Source: Actinomycetes bacterium (GTDB lineage Bacteria > Actinomycetota > CADDZG01 > JAHWKV01). From it: a stretch of DNA of 57,258 nt. The number at the start of each line of letters is the position of its first letter. The stretch's first letter is position 1. The stretch lies in assembly GCA_029263075.1 (NCBI GenBank), contig JAJCYE010000030.1:1-57258 (forward strand). The letters run 5' to 3'. Below are positions 8,332 to 15,592 of this stretch, one piece after another. The notes beneath the pieces were generated by a model. The model did no database searches, was not told where the DNA came from, and worked only from the letters and a program-made list of their open reading frames with translations. Made by a program: the position numbers and the translations under genes.

Positions 8332-8826
8332 TTACCTACGGTAAGCGGCGGGCTCCGAGTTGATCTTGTGAGCTGCCCACTTCACGGCCTTGACGATGTT
8401 CTGGTAGCCGGTGCAGCGGCAAAGGTTGCCGGAGAGGGCCCAGCGGATCTCGTCCTCGGTCGGGTTGGGGTTTTCGTCGAGCAGTGCCTTGGAGACGATC
8501 ATCATGCCCGGAGTGCAGAATCCGCACTGCAGGCCGTGCTCCTCGTGGAAGCCCTGCTGAACCGGGTGAAGTTCGGATGCCAGGGCCATGCCTTCAACCG
8601 TCATGACCTCGTGACCGTCGGCCATCACTGCAAAGTACGTGCAGGACTTGATGGGCAGTCCGTCGAGCAGGACGGTGCAGCAGCCGCAGCTGGTGGTGTC
8701 GCAACCCATGTGGGTTCCGGTGAGGCCCAGGACCTCACGAATGAAGTGGGTCAGGAGGAGCCGGGGCTCAATCTCCGTGGTGTACGTCTCACCGTTAACG
8801 GTGACCGACACTTGCTTTACTTGCAC
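8332..8826 (-). CDS. coxS: Aerobic carbon monoxide dehydrogenase small subunit (2 x [2Fe-2S])
   Basis: A 164-residue iron-sulfur subunit. The N-terminal plant-type ferredoxin domain has [18 protein letters not shown] followed by CDTTSCGCC and a fourth cysteine in KSC. The C-terminal helical domain has [11 protein letters not shown] and [15 protein letters not shown]. These eight cysteines ligate the two [2Fe-2S] clusters that pass electrons from the molybdenum site to FAD. One extra cysteine is present: CGCC where CGAC is usual. CAAGGAGG precedes the ATG. It lies just downstream of coxM in the same transcription unit. CoxL here is more than 7 kb away on the other strand. Confidence 0.92.
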   Translation of the reverse strand: MQVKQVSVTVNGETYTTEIEPRLLLTHFIREVLGLTGTHMGCDTTSCGCCTVLLDGLPIKSCTYFAVMADGHEVMTVEGMALASELHPVQQGFHEEHGLQCGFCTPGMMIVSKALLDENPNPTEDEIRWALSGNLCRCTGYQNIVKAVKWAAHKINSEPAAYRR

Positions 8827-8878
8827 ATTGGCCTCCTTGAAATTCTGGCGTGAGTGATTGTGTTCTCGGCGCTATGGA

Positions 8879-9745
8879 TTAGGCGGCGCGAAGGCCGGCT
8901 GCTGCGCTGAGGGCCCGCTCGGTGTAAACGCGGATGATTTCACGCTTGTACTCGCTGCTCCCACGGTGGTCGGTCTTGGGGTCGCATGCACCGGCGGCCT
9001 GGCGGGCTGCCTCTGCGATGGTGCCCTGGTTAAGGCTGCCGCCCATGAGAGCCGCCTCTGCACCGGACGCTCTGATGTTCGCCGAGGCGACGCCGGTCAA
9101 CGCGATGCCAGCGTGGCTGATGCTGCCACCGGTCCAACCGATGGAAACTGCGACGCCAGCGGTGGCGAAGTCGCCGACCTTGCGCTCAAGCTTGAGGTAC
9201 TGGCCGAAGGAACGTTCGCCCTGGCTGGGGACCTTGACCTCGACGCCCATCTCGCCCGGGTTCAGGCTGTTCTGGAAGGGTCCGACGATGAACTGATCGA
9301 TCGGGATTTCACGGGTGCCGGTGGTGCTGCGGGCAACGATGCTGCCGTTCATGGCTAGCATGCAAGCGCCCCAGTCGCCCTGAGGGTCGGCGTGGCACAG
9401 GGAGCCGACGAGCGTGCCTCGGTTGCGGACGAGCGGGTCTGCCACCTGCGGGCCGCAGGATGCCATGCACATGTAGCGGGCCTTCAGGAGGTCGGAGCGC
9501 ACCAGGGTGCGGTAGCGGGTAAGGCCACCGATACGAAGGCCGCCGGCCTCCTCGGTGATGTAGTCCATGCCCTGGATCCGGTTGATGTCGACGATGACCG
9601 CCGGGCTCGCAAAACGGAGCTTCATAAGAGGAATTAGGCTCATGCCGCCGGAGAGCACCTTGGCGTCTTCGCCGTACTGGGCAATCAGTGCAAGGGCCTC
9701 TTCGATGGTATCGGGCGCTACGTACTCGAACGGTGGGGGATACAT
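8879..9745 (-). CDS. coxM: Aerobic carbon monoxide dehydrogenase medium subunit (FAD-binding)
   Basis: A 288-residue flavin subunit of the CO dehydrogenase/xanthine dehydrogenase family. It begins MYPPPFEYVAPDTIEEAL and shows the two FAD pyrophosphate-binding segments: LSGGMSLIPLMKLR and VRNRGTLVGSLCHADP. The C-terminal CO dehydrogenase flavoprotein domain includes GDFATAGVAVSI. Electrons arriving from the CoxS clusters reduce the FAD, which passes them to the quinone pool. CTAGGAGGA precedes the ATG. The second FAD motif reads GTLVGSL where TIGG or TLGG-type motifs are more usual, a tolerated variation. Confidence 0.92.
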   Translation of the reverse strand: MYPPPFEYVAPDTIEEALALIAQYGEDAKVLSGGMSLIPLMKLRFASPAVIVDINRIQGMDYITEEAGGLRIGGLTRYRTLVRSDLLKARYMCMASCGPQVADPLVRNRGTLVGSLCHADPQGDWGACMLAMNGSIVARSTTGTREIPIDQFIVGPFQNSLNPGEMGVEVKVPSQGERSFGQYLKLERKVGDFATAGVAVSIGWTGGSISHAGIALTGVASANIRASGAEAALMGGSLNQGTIAEAARQAAGACDPKTDHRGSSEYKREIIRVYTERALSAAAGLRAA

Positions 9746-10161
9746 ACATTCCTCCTAGATCTGACTACACGAATCTTCTTTGGACCGACCAAACCAAAAT
9801 CAAAACAAACCATAAAGGGATCTGTGGGAGGGCTGACTGTTAGAACTGGCGGCGATCGCTCGTAGCTAACGCTTCGGGCGCCGGTTCCCCTCCTGATGTG
9901 CTTCCGTCCATGCGACGATGGACCGCCGCTTAATGTATCTAAGCGCCCTTCGCCATGTCAAGGCGAGAGCACCCTGCCTGAGGCTTTTGTACCGCCGCCC
10001 CCGGCCTAACTCCATAAGACTACTAACATTGGGGGAATAGGGTCCGAGGCGCGCCTGCGGAAATGTTTGCGGCCCGCCCATCGTTAGCCCTTTCGGAAGA
10101 GTTTCATTGTCAGCCCGGTCCCGAGCCCAGGCCCGGACCGGACCTAGGCCCGGAGGCAGAA
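9746..10161. promoter_or_regulatory. Divergent intergenic region between coxM and an XdhC gene pair
   Basis: This 416-base stretch holds no credible gene and should carry the promoters for both directions. On the coxM side there is an A-rich patch at about 9785-9815. A 6-bp inverted repeat GTCCAT-N6-ATGGAC lies at 9906-9923 and could be an operator. GC-rich reiterations of AGGCCCGGA at about 10129-10155 precede the ribosome binding site of the rightward gene. I could not match the leader to a riboswitch class. Confidence 0.5.
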
Positions 10162-10476
10162 ATGTACGAAGTGCTGGATACGGTGGACCACTGGCTGTCC
10201 GATGGGAAGAAGGTGGCGGTAGCGACCCTTATCGAGACTGAGCGTTCTGCGCCCCGTGACCCCGGTGCGGTCTTGGCGGTCTCGGAGAAGATGGAAGTCG
10301 CAGGGTCGGTCTCCGGAGGCTGCGTAGAGCCTGCAGTGATCGAGAAGGCAATGGAGGTCATACAGACCGGCGTCCCGATGCGGATCACCCACGGCATCAC
10401 CGACGAAGAAGCCTGCGCAGTGGGACTGACCTGCGGCGGCACCGTCCACCTGTTCGTCGAACGCCTGGACTACTGA
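10162..10476 (+). CDS. XdhC/CoxI N-terminal domain protein (104 aa)
   Basis: A short protein holding only the N-terminal XdhC/CoxI domain: SAPRDPGAVLAV, then GSVSGGCVEPAVIEKAM with the conserved cysteine (Cys54), then GLTCGGTVHLFVE. The Rossmann half is missing. GGAGGCAGA precedes the ATG. Its TGA overlaps the ATG of the next gene by one base. That next gene has a Cys-less N-domain plus the Rossmann domain. The two gene products probably work as a heteromeric XdhC for CO dehydrogenase maturation. Confidence 0.85.
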   Translation: MYEVLDTVDHWLSDGKKVAVATLIETERSAPRDPGAVLAVSEKMEVAGSVSGGCVEPAVIEKAMEVIQTGVPMRITHGITDEEACAVGLTCGGTVHLFVERLDY

Positions 10477-11276
10477 TGGGCGAGATATACGACGCACTCA
10501 AAGCGGCGATCCAGGGGAAAGATGCGGTCTCGCTGATCACCCAGGTGCAGGGCCCAAACCCCGGCGCCAAGATCCTGGCTTCGGATGAGCGGGTACTGGG
10601 GACCTTGGGCGACGCAGACCTGGACCGGGTGGCGGTCGACAAGGCCATGGACATGCTGCAGCACGGCACTATCTCAACCCTCCGCTACGGCACCAAAGGG
10701 GAGGAGGGCGAGGAGGTAGAGCTGTTCGTGCAGTCCTTCGCCCCGCAGCCGGTGATGTACGTGTTCGGCGCGGTGAACCTGGCGTCGGCGGTTGTGCGGA
10801 TCGGCAAGTTCTTGGACTACAGGGTGACCGTCTGCGACGCCCGAAAGGTGTTTGCCACCAAACAACGATTCCCGGAAGCGGACGAGATCGTGGTCCAGTG
10901 GCCCAACGAGTTCCTGGAGACCGCCAAGGTCGACCGCAGGACCGCCATCTGCATACTGACCCACGACCCCAAGTTCGATATCCCCCTGCTGCAGGTGGCG
11001 CTCAAGACCAAGGCCGGCTACATCGGGGCAATGGGGAGCCGGCGCACCCACCAGAAGCGGGTGGACAACCTGCTGGAAGTGGGGGTTACCGAAGAGGAGT
11101 TGGATCGCATCCAGGCTCCGCTCGGTTTGGATATCGGGGCATCGCAGCCCGAGGAGGTGGCGATTGCGGTTGCCGCCCAGATCATCGCCAACCGCAACGG
11201 TCGTCCCGGCGGGTCGCTCAAGCACGCCGCGGGCCGGATCCACCCCGACAAACCGGTAGCCGAACCGGTCGGCTGA
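10476..11276 (+). CDS. XdhC-family protein with Rossmann domain, conserved cysteine replaced
   Basis: A 266-residue protein with an N-terminal XdhC-type domain in which the cysteine motif is replaced by GTLGDADLD (Asp at the Cys position). A Rossmann domain (about 90-250) follows: MYVFGAVNLASAVV, YIGAMGSRRTHQKR and APLGLDIGASQPEEVAIAVAAQII. Full-length XdhC proteins normally keep the SGGC cysteine. Here it is supplied by the upstream 104-residue protein, to which this gene is translationally coupled (TGATG overlap). Role in Moco handling is inferred from family and location. Confidence 0.85.
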   Translation: MGEIYDALKAAIQGKDAVSLITQVQGPNPGAKILASDERVLGTLGDADLDRVAVDKAMDMLQHGTISTLRYGTKGEEGEEVELFVQSFAPQPVMYVFGAVNLASAVVRIGKFLDYRVTVCDARKVFATKQRFPEADEIVVQWPNEFLETAKVDRRTAICILTHDPKFDIPLLQVALKTKAGYIGAMGSRRTHQKRVDNLLEVGVTEEELDRIQAPLGLDIGASQPEEVAIAVAAQIIANRNGRPGGSLKHAAGRIHPDKPVAEPVG

Positions 11277-11290
11277 CGGACCTACCGCAT

Positions 11291-11324
11291 CAACAGGGCC
11301 GCTCTTTGATGGGCGGCCCTGTTG
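11291..11324. terminator. Convergent hairpin between XdhC pair and methyltransferase
   Basis: A 12-bp perfect stem (11291-11302 with 11313-11324) sits between two convergent genes whose stops are only about 50 bases apart. No strong T tract follows on either strand, so it may be a bidirectional but weak terminator. Confidence 0.65.
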
Positions 11325-11325
11325 G

Positions 11326-12150
11326 TTATCGGGTCCCGGGCTCCCACCACAACGTGGCGATCTCGTGTTCGGGCGGCGAAGCCGACCAGAGGCCCTCAGT
11401 TTGGGTCAGGCGGGCCCCCAGGGCGCCGGCCAGTTCTTCGTCCTGGTCCGGGCGCAGGCATACCCTCTTGCGCACCAGGGCGATGGCGTCCTGCCTGTTG
11501 GGGAATCCGCTCATAACCGGTGGACCGGAGGAGAGTTCGTGTCTTACGTTGTGGCCCAACTCGGCCACAACCGCGGCGGCATCTTCGTAGGTTGGACCCT
11601 CCGGGCGGGACAGTCCGTGGAAAGTGAGCCACAGGTCGTTCATCCAGGCCAGCGGGTGCCGGGGGGTGAGCTCAACCACCACCCGGCGGCGGGCCTTGCT
11701 GGCCAGGGCGGCAATGAAAGGGGCCAAGTCCGGCACGTTGTACCCGACGTGGTGGCAGATGACAACATCGGCGGGCTCCGCCCGGTCGGCGGCCTCCGGC
11801 CAAGAGCCAAGAATCGTCTTGGAGGCTACACCGGCTCCCGCGGCCGCTCCGGAGAAAGAGTCGAGCATGCTCTGCGACGGATCGATGCCGGTAAGCAGCC
11901 CGGCCCGGCCCGCGAGCGGAAGACTCCCCGCTCCTCCGCCGACGCCTACGTCGAGCACCGTTCCGCCTTCGGGAAGAGCCTCTAGTGCCCTCAGGTTGGC
12001 GGGGGAGGGGCTGCGTTTTAAGGCCGAGTCGGCCCGGCCGGCGAAGAGGTTGGTTGGGAATCCCCAGGGGGACTCAGGCGCAGCGGCGATGATCTCATCC
12101 GGAATGGCCCAGGCGAGCAGAGCTTGTCTCCAACGTTCGGCGGCGCTCAA
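11326..12150 (-). CDS. Class I SAM-dependent methyltransferase
   Basis: About 274 residues from the preferred start. Motif I is VLDVGVGGGAGSLPLAG, followed by GIDPSQSML and a DVVICHHVGYNVPD segment in place of motif II. An in-frame TTG exists at 12165, but there the upstream bases are the T tract of a terminator. GGAGGAACC directly precedes the TTG at 12150, so that start is preferred and gives a protein opening MSAAERWRQALLAW. It lacks the N-terminal WFDYR block of the other two methyltransferases in the window and is not closely related to them. Substrate unknown. Confidence 0.78.
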   Translation of the reverse strand: MSAAERWRQALLAWAIPDEIIAAAPESPWGFPTNLFAGRADSALKRSPSPANLRALEALPEGGTVLDVGVGGGAGSLPLAGRAGLLTGIDPSQSMLDSFSGAAAGAGVASKTILGSWPEAADRAEPADVVICHHVGYNVPDLAPFIAALASKARRRVVVELTPRHPLAWMNDLWLTFHGLSRPEGPTYEDAAAVVAELGHNVRHELSSGPPVMSGFPNRQDAIALVRKRVCLRPDQDEELAGALGARLTQTEGLWSASPPEHEIATLWWEPGTR

Positions 12151-12163
12151 GGTCGGTTCCTCC

Positions 12164-12199
12164 AAAAAAAGATCCCGGCGCCCAATGGGCGCCGGGATC
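12164..12199 (-). terminator. Minus-strand terminator fused to the next gene's ribosome binding site
   Basis: A perfect 13-bp stem (12171-12183 with 12187-12199) with a 3-base AAT loop is followed on the minus strand by seven T residues, a textbook terminator for the 154-residue ORF upstream. The T tract runs straight into GGAGGAACC, the ribosome binding site of the methyltransferase, so read-through would put this hairpin in its leader. Confidence 0.92.
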
Positions 12200-12218
12200 T
12201 CGTTAAACGGTTGTGAAG

Positions 12219-12683
12219 CTACTCGCCGGGATTGAGGTCCTTGAGCGAGCCGCCCTTCCAGACGACACCGGTGGTGCGTGCCTTCTCGAATGCGTCCAGG
12301 TCACGGAACTCGGTCCGTGCTGCCTGGCCTGCGGGCTCTGATTCCGGCTCGGGGCTCGACGAGCCGCCGCCACGGCGGTAGGACAGAGGGGCGTTCGGGT
12401 CATCGCCGCGCTTGCGGGCGATGTCACGAAGCTCCTGAGCCGGCTCGGCAACTGCTTCGGGAACTGCGCTTCCGATTTCGGGGTCGGGGCGGGCTTCCTG
12501 GTGGGGAGGCCACGGTCCCGGAACCGGCTGACCGGCGATTTTGAGGAAGTCGGTAACTTCGGGCCACGCCCACACCGAGTTGTCCCCGCCCACGCGGTTC
12601 TGGTTGTTCTTGCCGGGTGCATCCTGGATCAACTCAAAGATCCGGGGGCTACCGGGAGACGCCTGAAAATCATCGTCGGCCAT
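12219..12683 (-). CDS. Hypothetical protein (154 aa)
   Basis: A soluble protein starting MADDDFQASPGSPRIFELIQ, with CGAAAGGAG before the ATG. It contains WAWPEVTDFLKIAGQPVPGPW and a disordered Pro/Glu/Ser/Arg-rich middle (PEPESEPAGQAAR), and ends with VVWKGGSLKDLNPGE. No membrane segment or signal peptide is seen. I do not recognise a family. A strong terminator follows it. Confidence 0.75.
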   Translation of the reverse strand: MADDDFQASPGSPRIFELIQDAPGKNNQNRVGGDNSVWAWPEVTDFLKIAGQPVPGPWPPHQEARPDPEIGSAVPEAVAEPAQELRDIARKRGDDPNAPLSYRRGGGSSSPEPESEPAGQAARTEFRDLDAFEKARTTGVVWKGGSLKDLNPGE

Positions 12684-12761
12684 TCCAACTCCTTTCGAAA
12701 GCTCTTAGGCCTTCTCGATACTGCCTACAGAAAAAGACCGGGCAACAGACTAGCACTATGC

Positions 12762-13208
12762 CTAAATTGGTTCTTCGTGCGCTCCCCTCGGGGCCAAAGG
12801 TCCCGTCATGCTGGAGGTGTAATCGCCAAGCCAGGTGTCATCCCACGCGTTGTCGTACTTGTCATCATTACAGGCAGGATTGTACTTGGCGATCAGCTCG
12901 ATCTGAATCTGCTTGAGAGTCCCCTCCAGAGACTGGGAGTCGGGGACGAAGTAGGAGGCGACGTGAAGCTTCCACGGCGATCCGGCGCGGTCGGCCCAGC
13001 AAGCTGCTGCCGGGTGACGTTTGGGGAGGCCTGCCTTCGACAGATCCAGGGCGTAACCGACGTAGATAACCGAATAGGACTCCGGTTTTTTCACCGGGTC
13101 GGCTTTGTACATGATGGCGTAAACACCGGGCTTCTGGGGAGCGTTCCAGCCGCCCAGAAGCAGCGGTCCCTCGAAGGAATATCCCGCGAGGCTTCCTAGT
13201 CTGATCAT
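12762..13208 (-). CDS. Hypothetical protein, possibly GIY-YIG nuclease-like (148 aa)
   Basis: The sequence has elements of the GIY-YIG fold in the expected order. They are GVYAIMYK at about 28-35, IYVGYALDLSK at about 48-58, a basic segment LPKRHP at 62-67, and a late IELIAKYNPACN with Glu104 and Asn110. The spacing is shorter than usual and key residues are only partly conserved, so nuclease activity is not assured. It has no operon partner, and the flanking region shows no restriction or mobile gene. Confidence 0.6.
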   Translation of the reverse strand: MIRLGSLAGYSFEGPLLLGGWNAPQKPGVYAIMYKADPVKKPESYSVIYVGYALDLSKAGLPKRHPAAACWADRAGSPWKLHVASYFVPDSQSLEGTLKQIQIELIAKYNPACNDDKYDNAWDDTWLGDYTSSMTGPLAPRGAHEEPI

Positions 13209-13471
13209 GCAGCCCTCCTATTGCCACCACTGCAGCGGCCGAGACACGGCAACCTCCAAGGACTCACGCTGTTTCAGACCCTGTGGCCGACCATGCGAAT
13301 CGAATAACTCCAGATTAATCTTAGACTCATCGAGGGGCTAGCTCATCCTCAGTAAGTACGACAATTCTAGGCCCTCTGGCGAGGTACTTTACATGGGCGA
13401 CTTCTCAGGTATCCGGTGTTCCAGGCCCAGCGGGCGCCGCCCGTCGACGACAGTCTAGGGAAAGGCAAGCA
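13209..13471. promoter_or_regulatory. Divergent intergenic region before the mogA-xdhC fusion
   Basis: These 263 bases separate a leftward hypothetical gene from the rightward Moco operon and must contain promoters for both. I see no tRNA, clear operator or conserved leader RNA in it. Confidence 0.4.
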
Positions 13472-14881
13472 GTGGCCGCAGGTAGCAGACGAGCCGCCGT
13501 GCTCACCATCAGCGACGGGGTGTTTTACGGCACCCGCACCGACGATTCGGGTCGGGTGCTCGCTGAGGCGTTGTCCGAGGCGGGGTTCGAGGTAGCCGAT
13601 CGTATGGTCGTTCAGGACGACCGCAAAGACATCGAGCCGGCGTTGGCCAACCTGGCCGAGCACAACGATTTGGTGCTCACCACCGGCGGCACAGGGCTCG
13701 GCCCCCGGGACGTCACCCCCGAAGCAACGCTGGCCGTCATCGAACGCCAGGCGCCGGGATTTGCCGAGGCCATGCGAGCCGACGGACGGGCCAAAACACC
13801 CATGGCCATTCTCTCCAGGGGTATCAGCGGGGTCCTCAAAGATGCTCTGGTGGTCAACTTCCCCGGTAGTCCGAAGGCGTGCCGGGAGGGTTTGGAAGTG
13901 GTGCTCCCACTATTCGGGCACGCCATGGACCTCATCACGGGCTACACCGCCCACAAGGACGGACCGCCGCAGAAGTCCAGCCGTCCGGGTGACGTAAACC
14001 TGGAGGGCAAAAAGCCCGAGAGCCACGACCACTCCAATAGCTCCGACGGCCCCGACCGCGCCGTTGCCGACCCCTCCCCGAAGGCCGCAGCCCCCACTTC
14101 CGACCGGGCGGACCCCGCCTGGGATGTCACGAGCACCCTCGCCCGCCGGATTGAGTCGGGGGAGGACAGCCTGCTGGCCACTGCTATCAGCAGGCAAGGT
14201 GCTCCTCCGTGTTCGGTTGGGCAGAAGATGCTTTTGGGGCCCGGCGGCCCGCTCACCGGCACGCTGGGGTGTTCCGACTTTGACACCGCAATCGCAAGCG
14301 AGGCTGCCCAGGTGTTGGTATCGGGTGTCTCGACGGTAAGGACCCTGACTCACGACCTGGGCACGATCGAGGTCTACCTCGAGCCCTATACCCGAAAGCC
14401 CCGGCTGGTGGTGGTCGGAGCCACGCCGGTCGCCCTGTGGCTCCTTCGGTGGAGTCGGGATCTGGGCTACGAGCCGGTCCTGGTTGAGGATCGGGAGGGA
14501 TGGATCACCCCGGAGCACAGACAGGCGGCAACCAAGGTGGGGGCAACCGCGGGAGGTATCGCCGGGGGCAGCCCGATAGACGTGGTCCACACCGACCACG
14601 AGTCACCCGCAGTGGCGGAGCAGATAGCCGCCCTCCTGGAATTGAAACCTCGATTTGTCGGCATCATCGGCAGTGCCCGTCATACCGGACACCACATTGA
14701 ACAACTCAGGGGGCGGGGCCTGGATGCGGGTTTGATCGATCGGATTCAATCGCCGGTCGGCCTCAACCTGGGCGCCAAGTCCCCGCCCGAGATCGCCTTG
14801 TCGATCCTGGCGGGACTCATGAGATTCCGTTCCGGCCGCAGCGGTGAGTGGTTGGATCGCCGATTCGAGGAAAAGAACTGA
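13472..14881 (+). CDS. Fusion of molybdopterin adenylyltransferase-like domain (MogA/MoaB) and XdhC domain
   Basis: A 469-residue two-part protein. Residues about 1-165 are a MoaB/MogA domain: AAVLTISDGVFYGTRTDDSG, LVLTTGGTGLGPRDVTPEAT (the MPT-binding loop) and NFPGSPKACREGLEVVLP. A charged, proline-containing linker (about 165-205) follows. The remainder is an XdhC protein with SVGQKMLLGPGGP, a modified motif GTLGCSDFD (Asp where the SGGC cysteine normally lies) and a Rossmann domain, LVVVGATPVALWLL and FVGIIGSARHTGHH. MogA adenylates molybdopterin before metal insertion; XdhC binds finished Moco. The fusion could hand the cofactor from one step to the next. GTG start preceded by GGGAAAGG. 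Its stop overlaps the moaD-moaE start. Confidence 0.88.
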   Translation: MAAGSRRAAVLTISDGVFYGTRTDDSGRVLAEALSEAGFEVADRMVVQDDRKDIEPALANLAEHNDLVLTTGGTGLGPRDVTPEATLAVIERQAPGFAEAMRADGRAKTPMAILSRGISGVLKDALVVNFPGSPKACREGLEVVLPLFGHAMDLITGYTAHKDGPPQKSSRPGDVNLEGKKPESHDHSNSSDGPDRAVADPSPKAAAPTSDRADPAWDVTSTLARRIESGEDSLLATAISRQGAPPCSVGQKMLLGPGGPLTGTLGCSDFDTAIASEAAQVLVSGVSTVRTLTHDLGTIEVYLEPYTRKPRLVVVGATPVALWLLRWSRDLGYEPVLVEDREGWITPEHRQAATKVGATAGGIAGGSPIDVVHTDHESPAVAEQIAALLELKPRFVGIIGSARHTGHHIEQLRGRGLDAGLIDRIQSPVGLNLGAKSPPEIALSILAGLMRFRSGRSGEWLDRRFEEKN

Positions 14882-15591
14882 TGAAAGTCAAAGTGCGTAT
14901 GTTCGGCGGCCTGGCGGAGCGGGGACGGTCCGAAGAGGTCTTGGAGATTCCGGAGAACTCGTCCACCGGCGACCTGCTGGAGATCCTCTACCTGAGGTAT
15001 CCAGATGTCGGCCGCCTGGCCGGGCAGATCCGAACCGCGGTGAATAAAGAGATCGCCACGAGCCAGCAGTCGCTCGCCGAGGACGACGAGGTGGCCCTGC
15101 TGCCGCCGGTTGCCGGGGGGGCAAACGTCGTGACGGGGCTTAGGGAGGGCGGGGCCACCGTCCAGGAGGCCATGGACGCGGTTGAAGCCCCCGACGCAGG
15201 CGGGATCGTTGTGTTCGTCGGGACGGTTCGCAATCACGCCGATGAGTGGGGCCCGGTGGATCGTTTGGAGTACTCCGCCTACCGCGAGATGGCGGAAGCC
15301 GTGCTCCGTGAAGTGGCCGAAGAGGCGGTGCGCAAGTGGCCCCTGTCCGGCGTGGCGATTTTTCATGGGCTGGGGAACCTTCGGGTCGGGGACCACACCG
15401 TGGTCGTGGCCGCTTCTTCCGCCCACCGCGGGGAGGCCTTTGAGGCCGCACGCTACGGAATCGACGAGGTAAAAGTCCGCTGCCCGGTCTGGAAAAAGGA
15501 AGGCAGGGGCGAAGACCACCGGTGGGTCGGGCTGGAAGAAGCCGCTCCGCCCACCGATGCCGAGGGTCCGGCAGAAACTGTGGAGGGCTGA
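14881..15591 (+). CDS. moaX: Fused molybdopterin synthase (MoaD-MoaE)
   Basis: A 236-residue fusion. Residues 1-80 are MoaD (ubiquitin-like), ending LLPPVAGG; residues from about 88 on are MoaE, with GGIVVFVGTVRNH and the active-site segment EVKVRCPVWKKE. MoaD must expose its C-terminal Gly-Gly for thiocarboxylation, yet here Gly79-Gly80 is internal (followed by Ala-Asn). The same arrangement occurs in MoaX of Mycobacterium tuberculosis, which is processed after the diglycine. The ATG overlaps the stop of the MogA-XdhC gene (TGATG). An in-frame upstream start at 14848 lies inside that gene and is less likely. Confidence 0.9.
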   Translation: MKVKVRMFGGLAERGRSEEVLEIPENSSTGDLLEILYLRYPDVGRLAGQIRTAVNKEIATSQQSLAEDDEVALLPPVAGGANVVTGLREGGATVQEAMDAVEAPDAGGIVVFVGTVRNHADEWGPVDRLEYSAYREMAEAVLREVAEEAVRKWPLSGVAIFHGLGNLRVGDHTVVVAASSAHRGEAFEAARYGIDEVKVRCPVWKKEGRGEDHRWVGLEEAAPPTDAEGPAETVEG

Positions 15592-15592
15592 G

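Noticed and set aside
9866-10081. Short minus-strand frame upstream of coxM
   Set aside because: Arg/Leu-rich composition with no motif or ribosome binding site; it lies in a promoter region.
10118-10155. AGGCCCGGA reiterations as a regulatory repeat
   Set aside because: Only two imperfect units in a very GC-rich leader; chance or a weak hairpin explains them.
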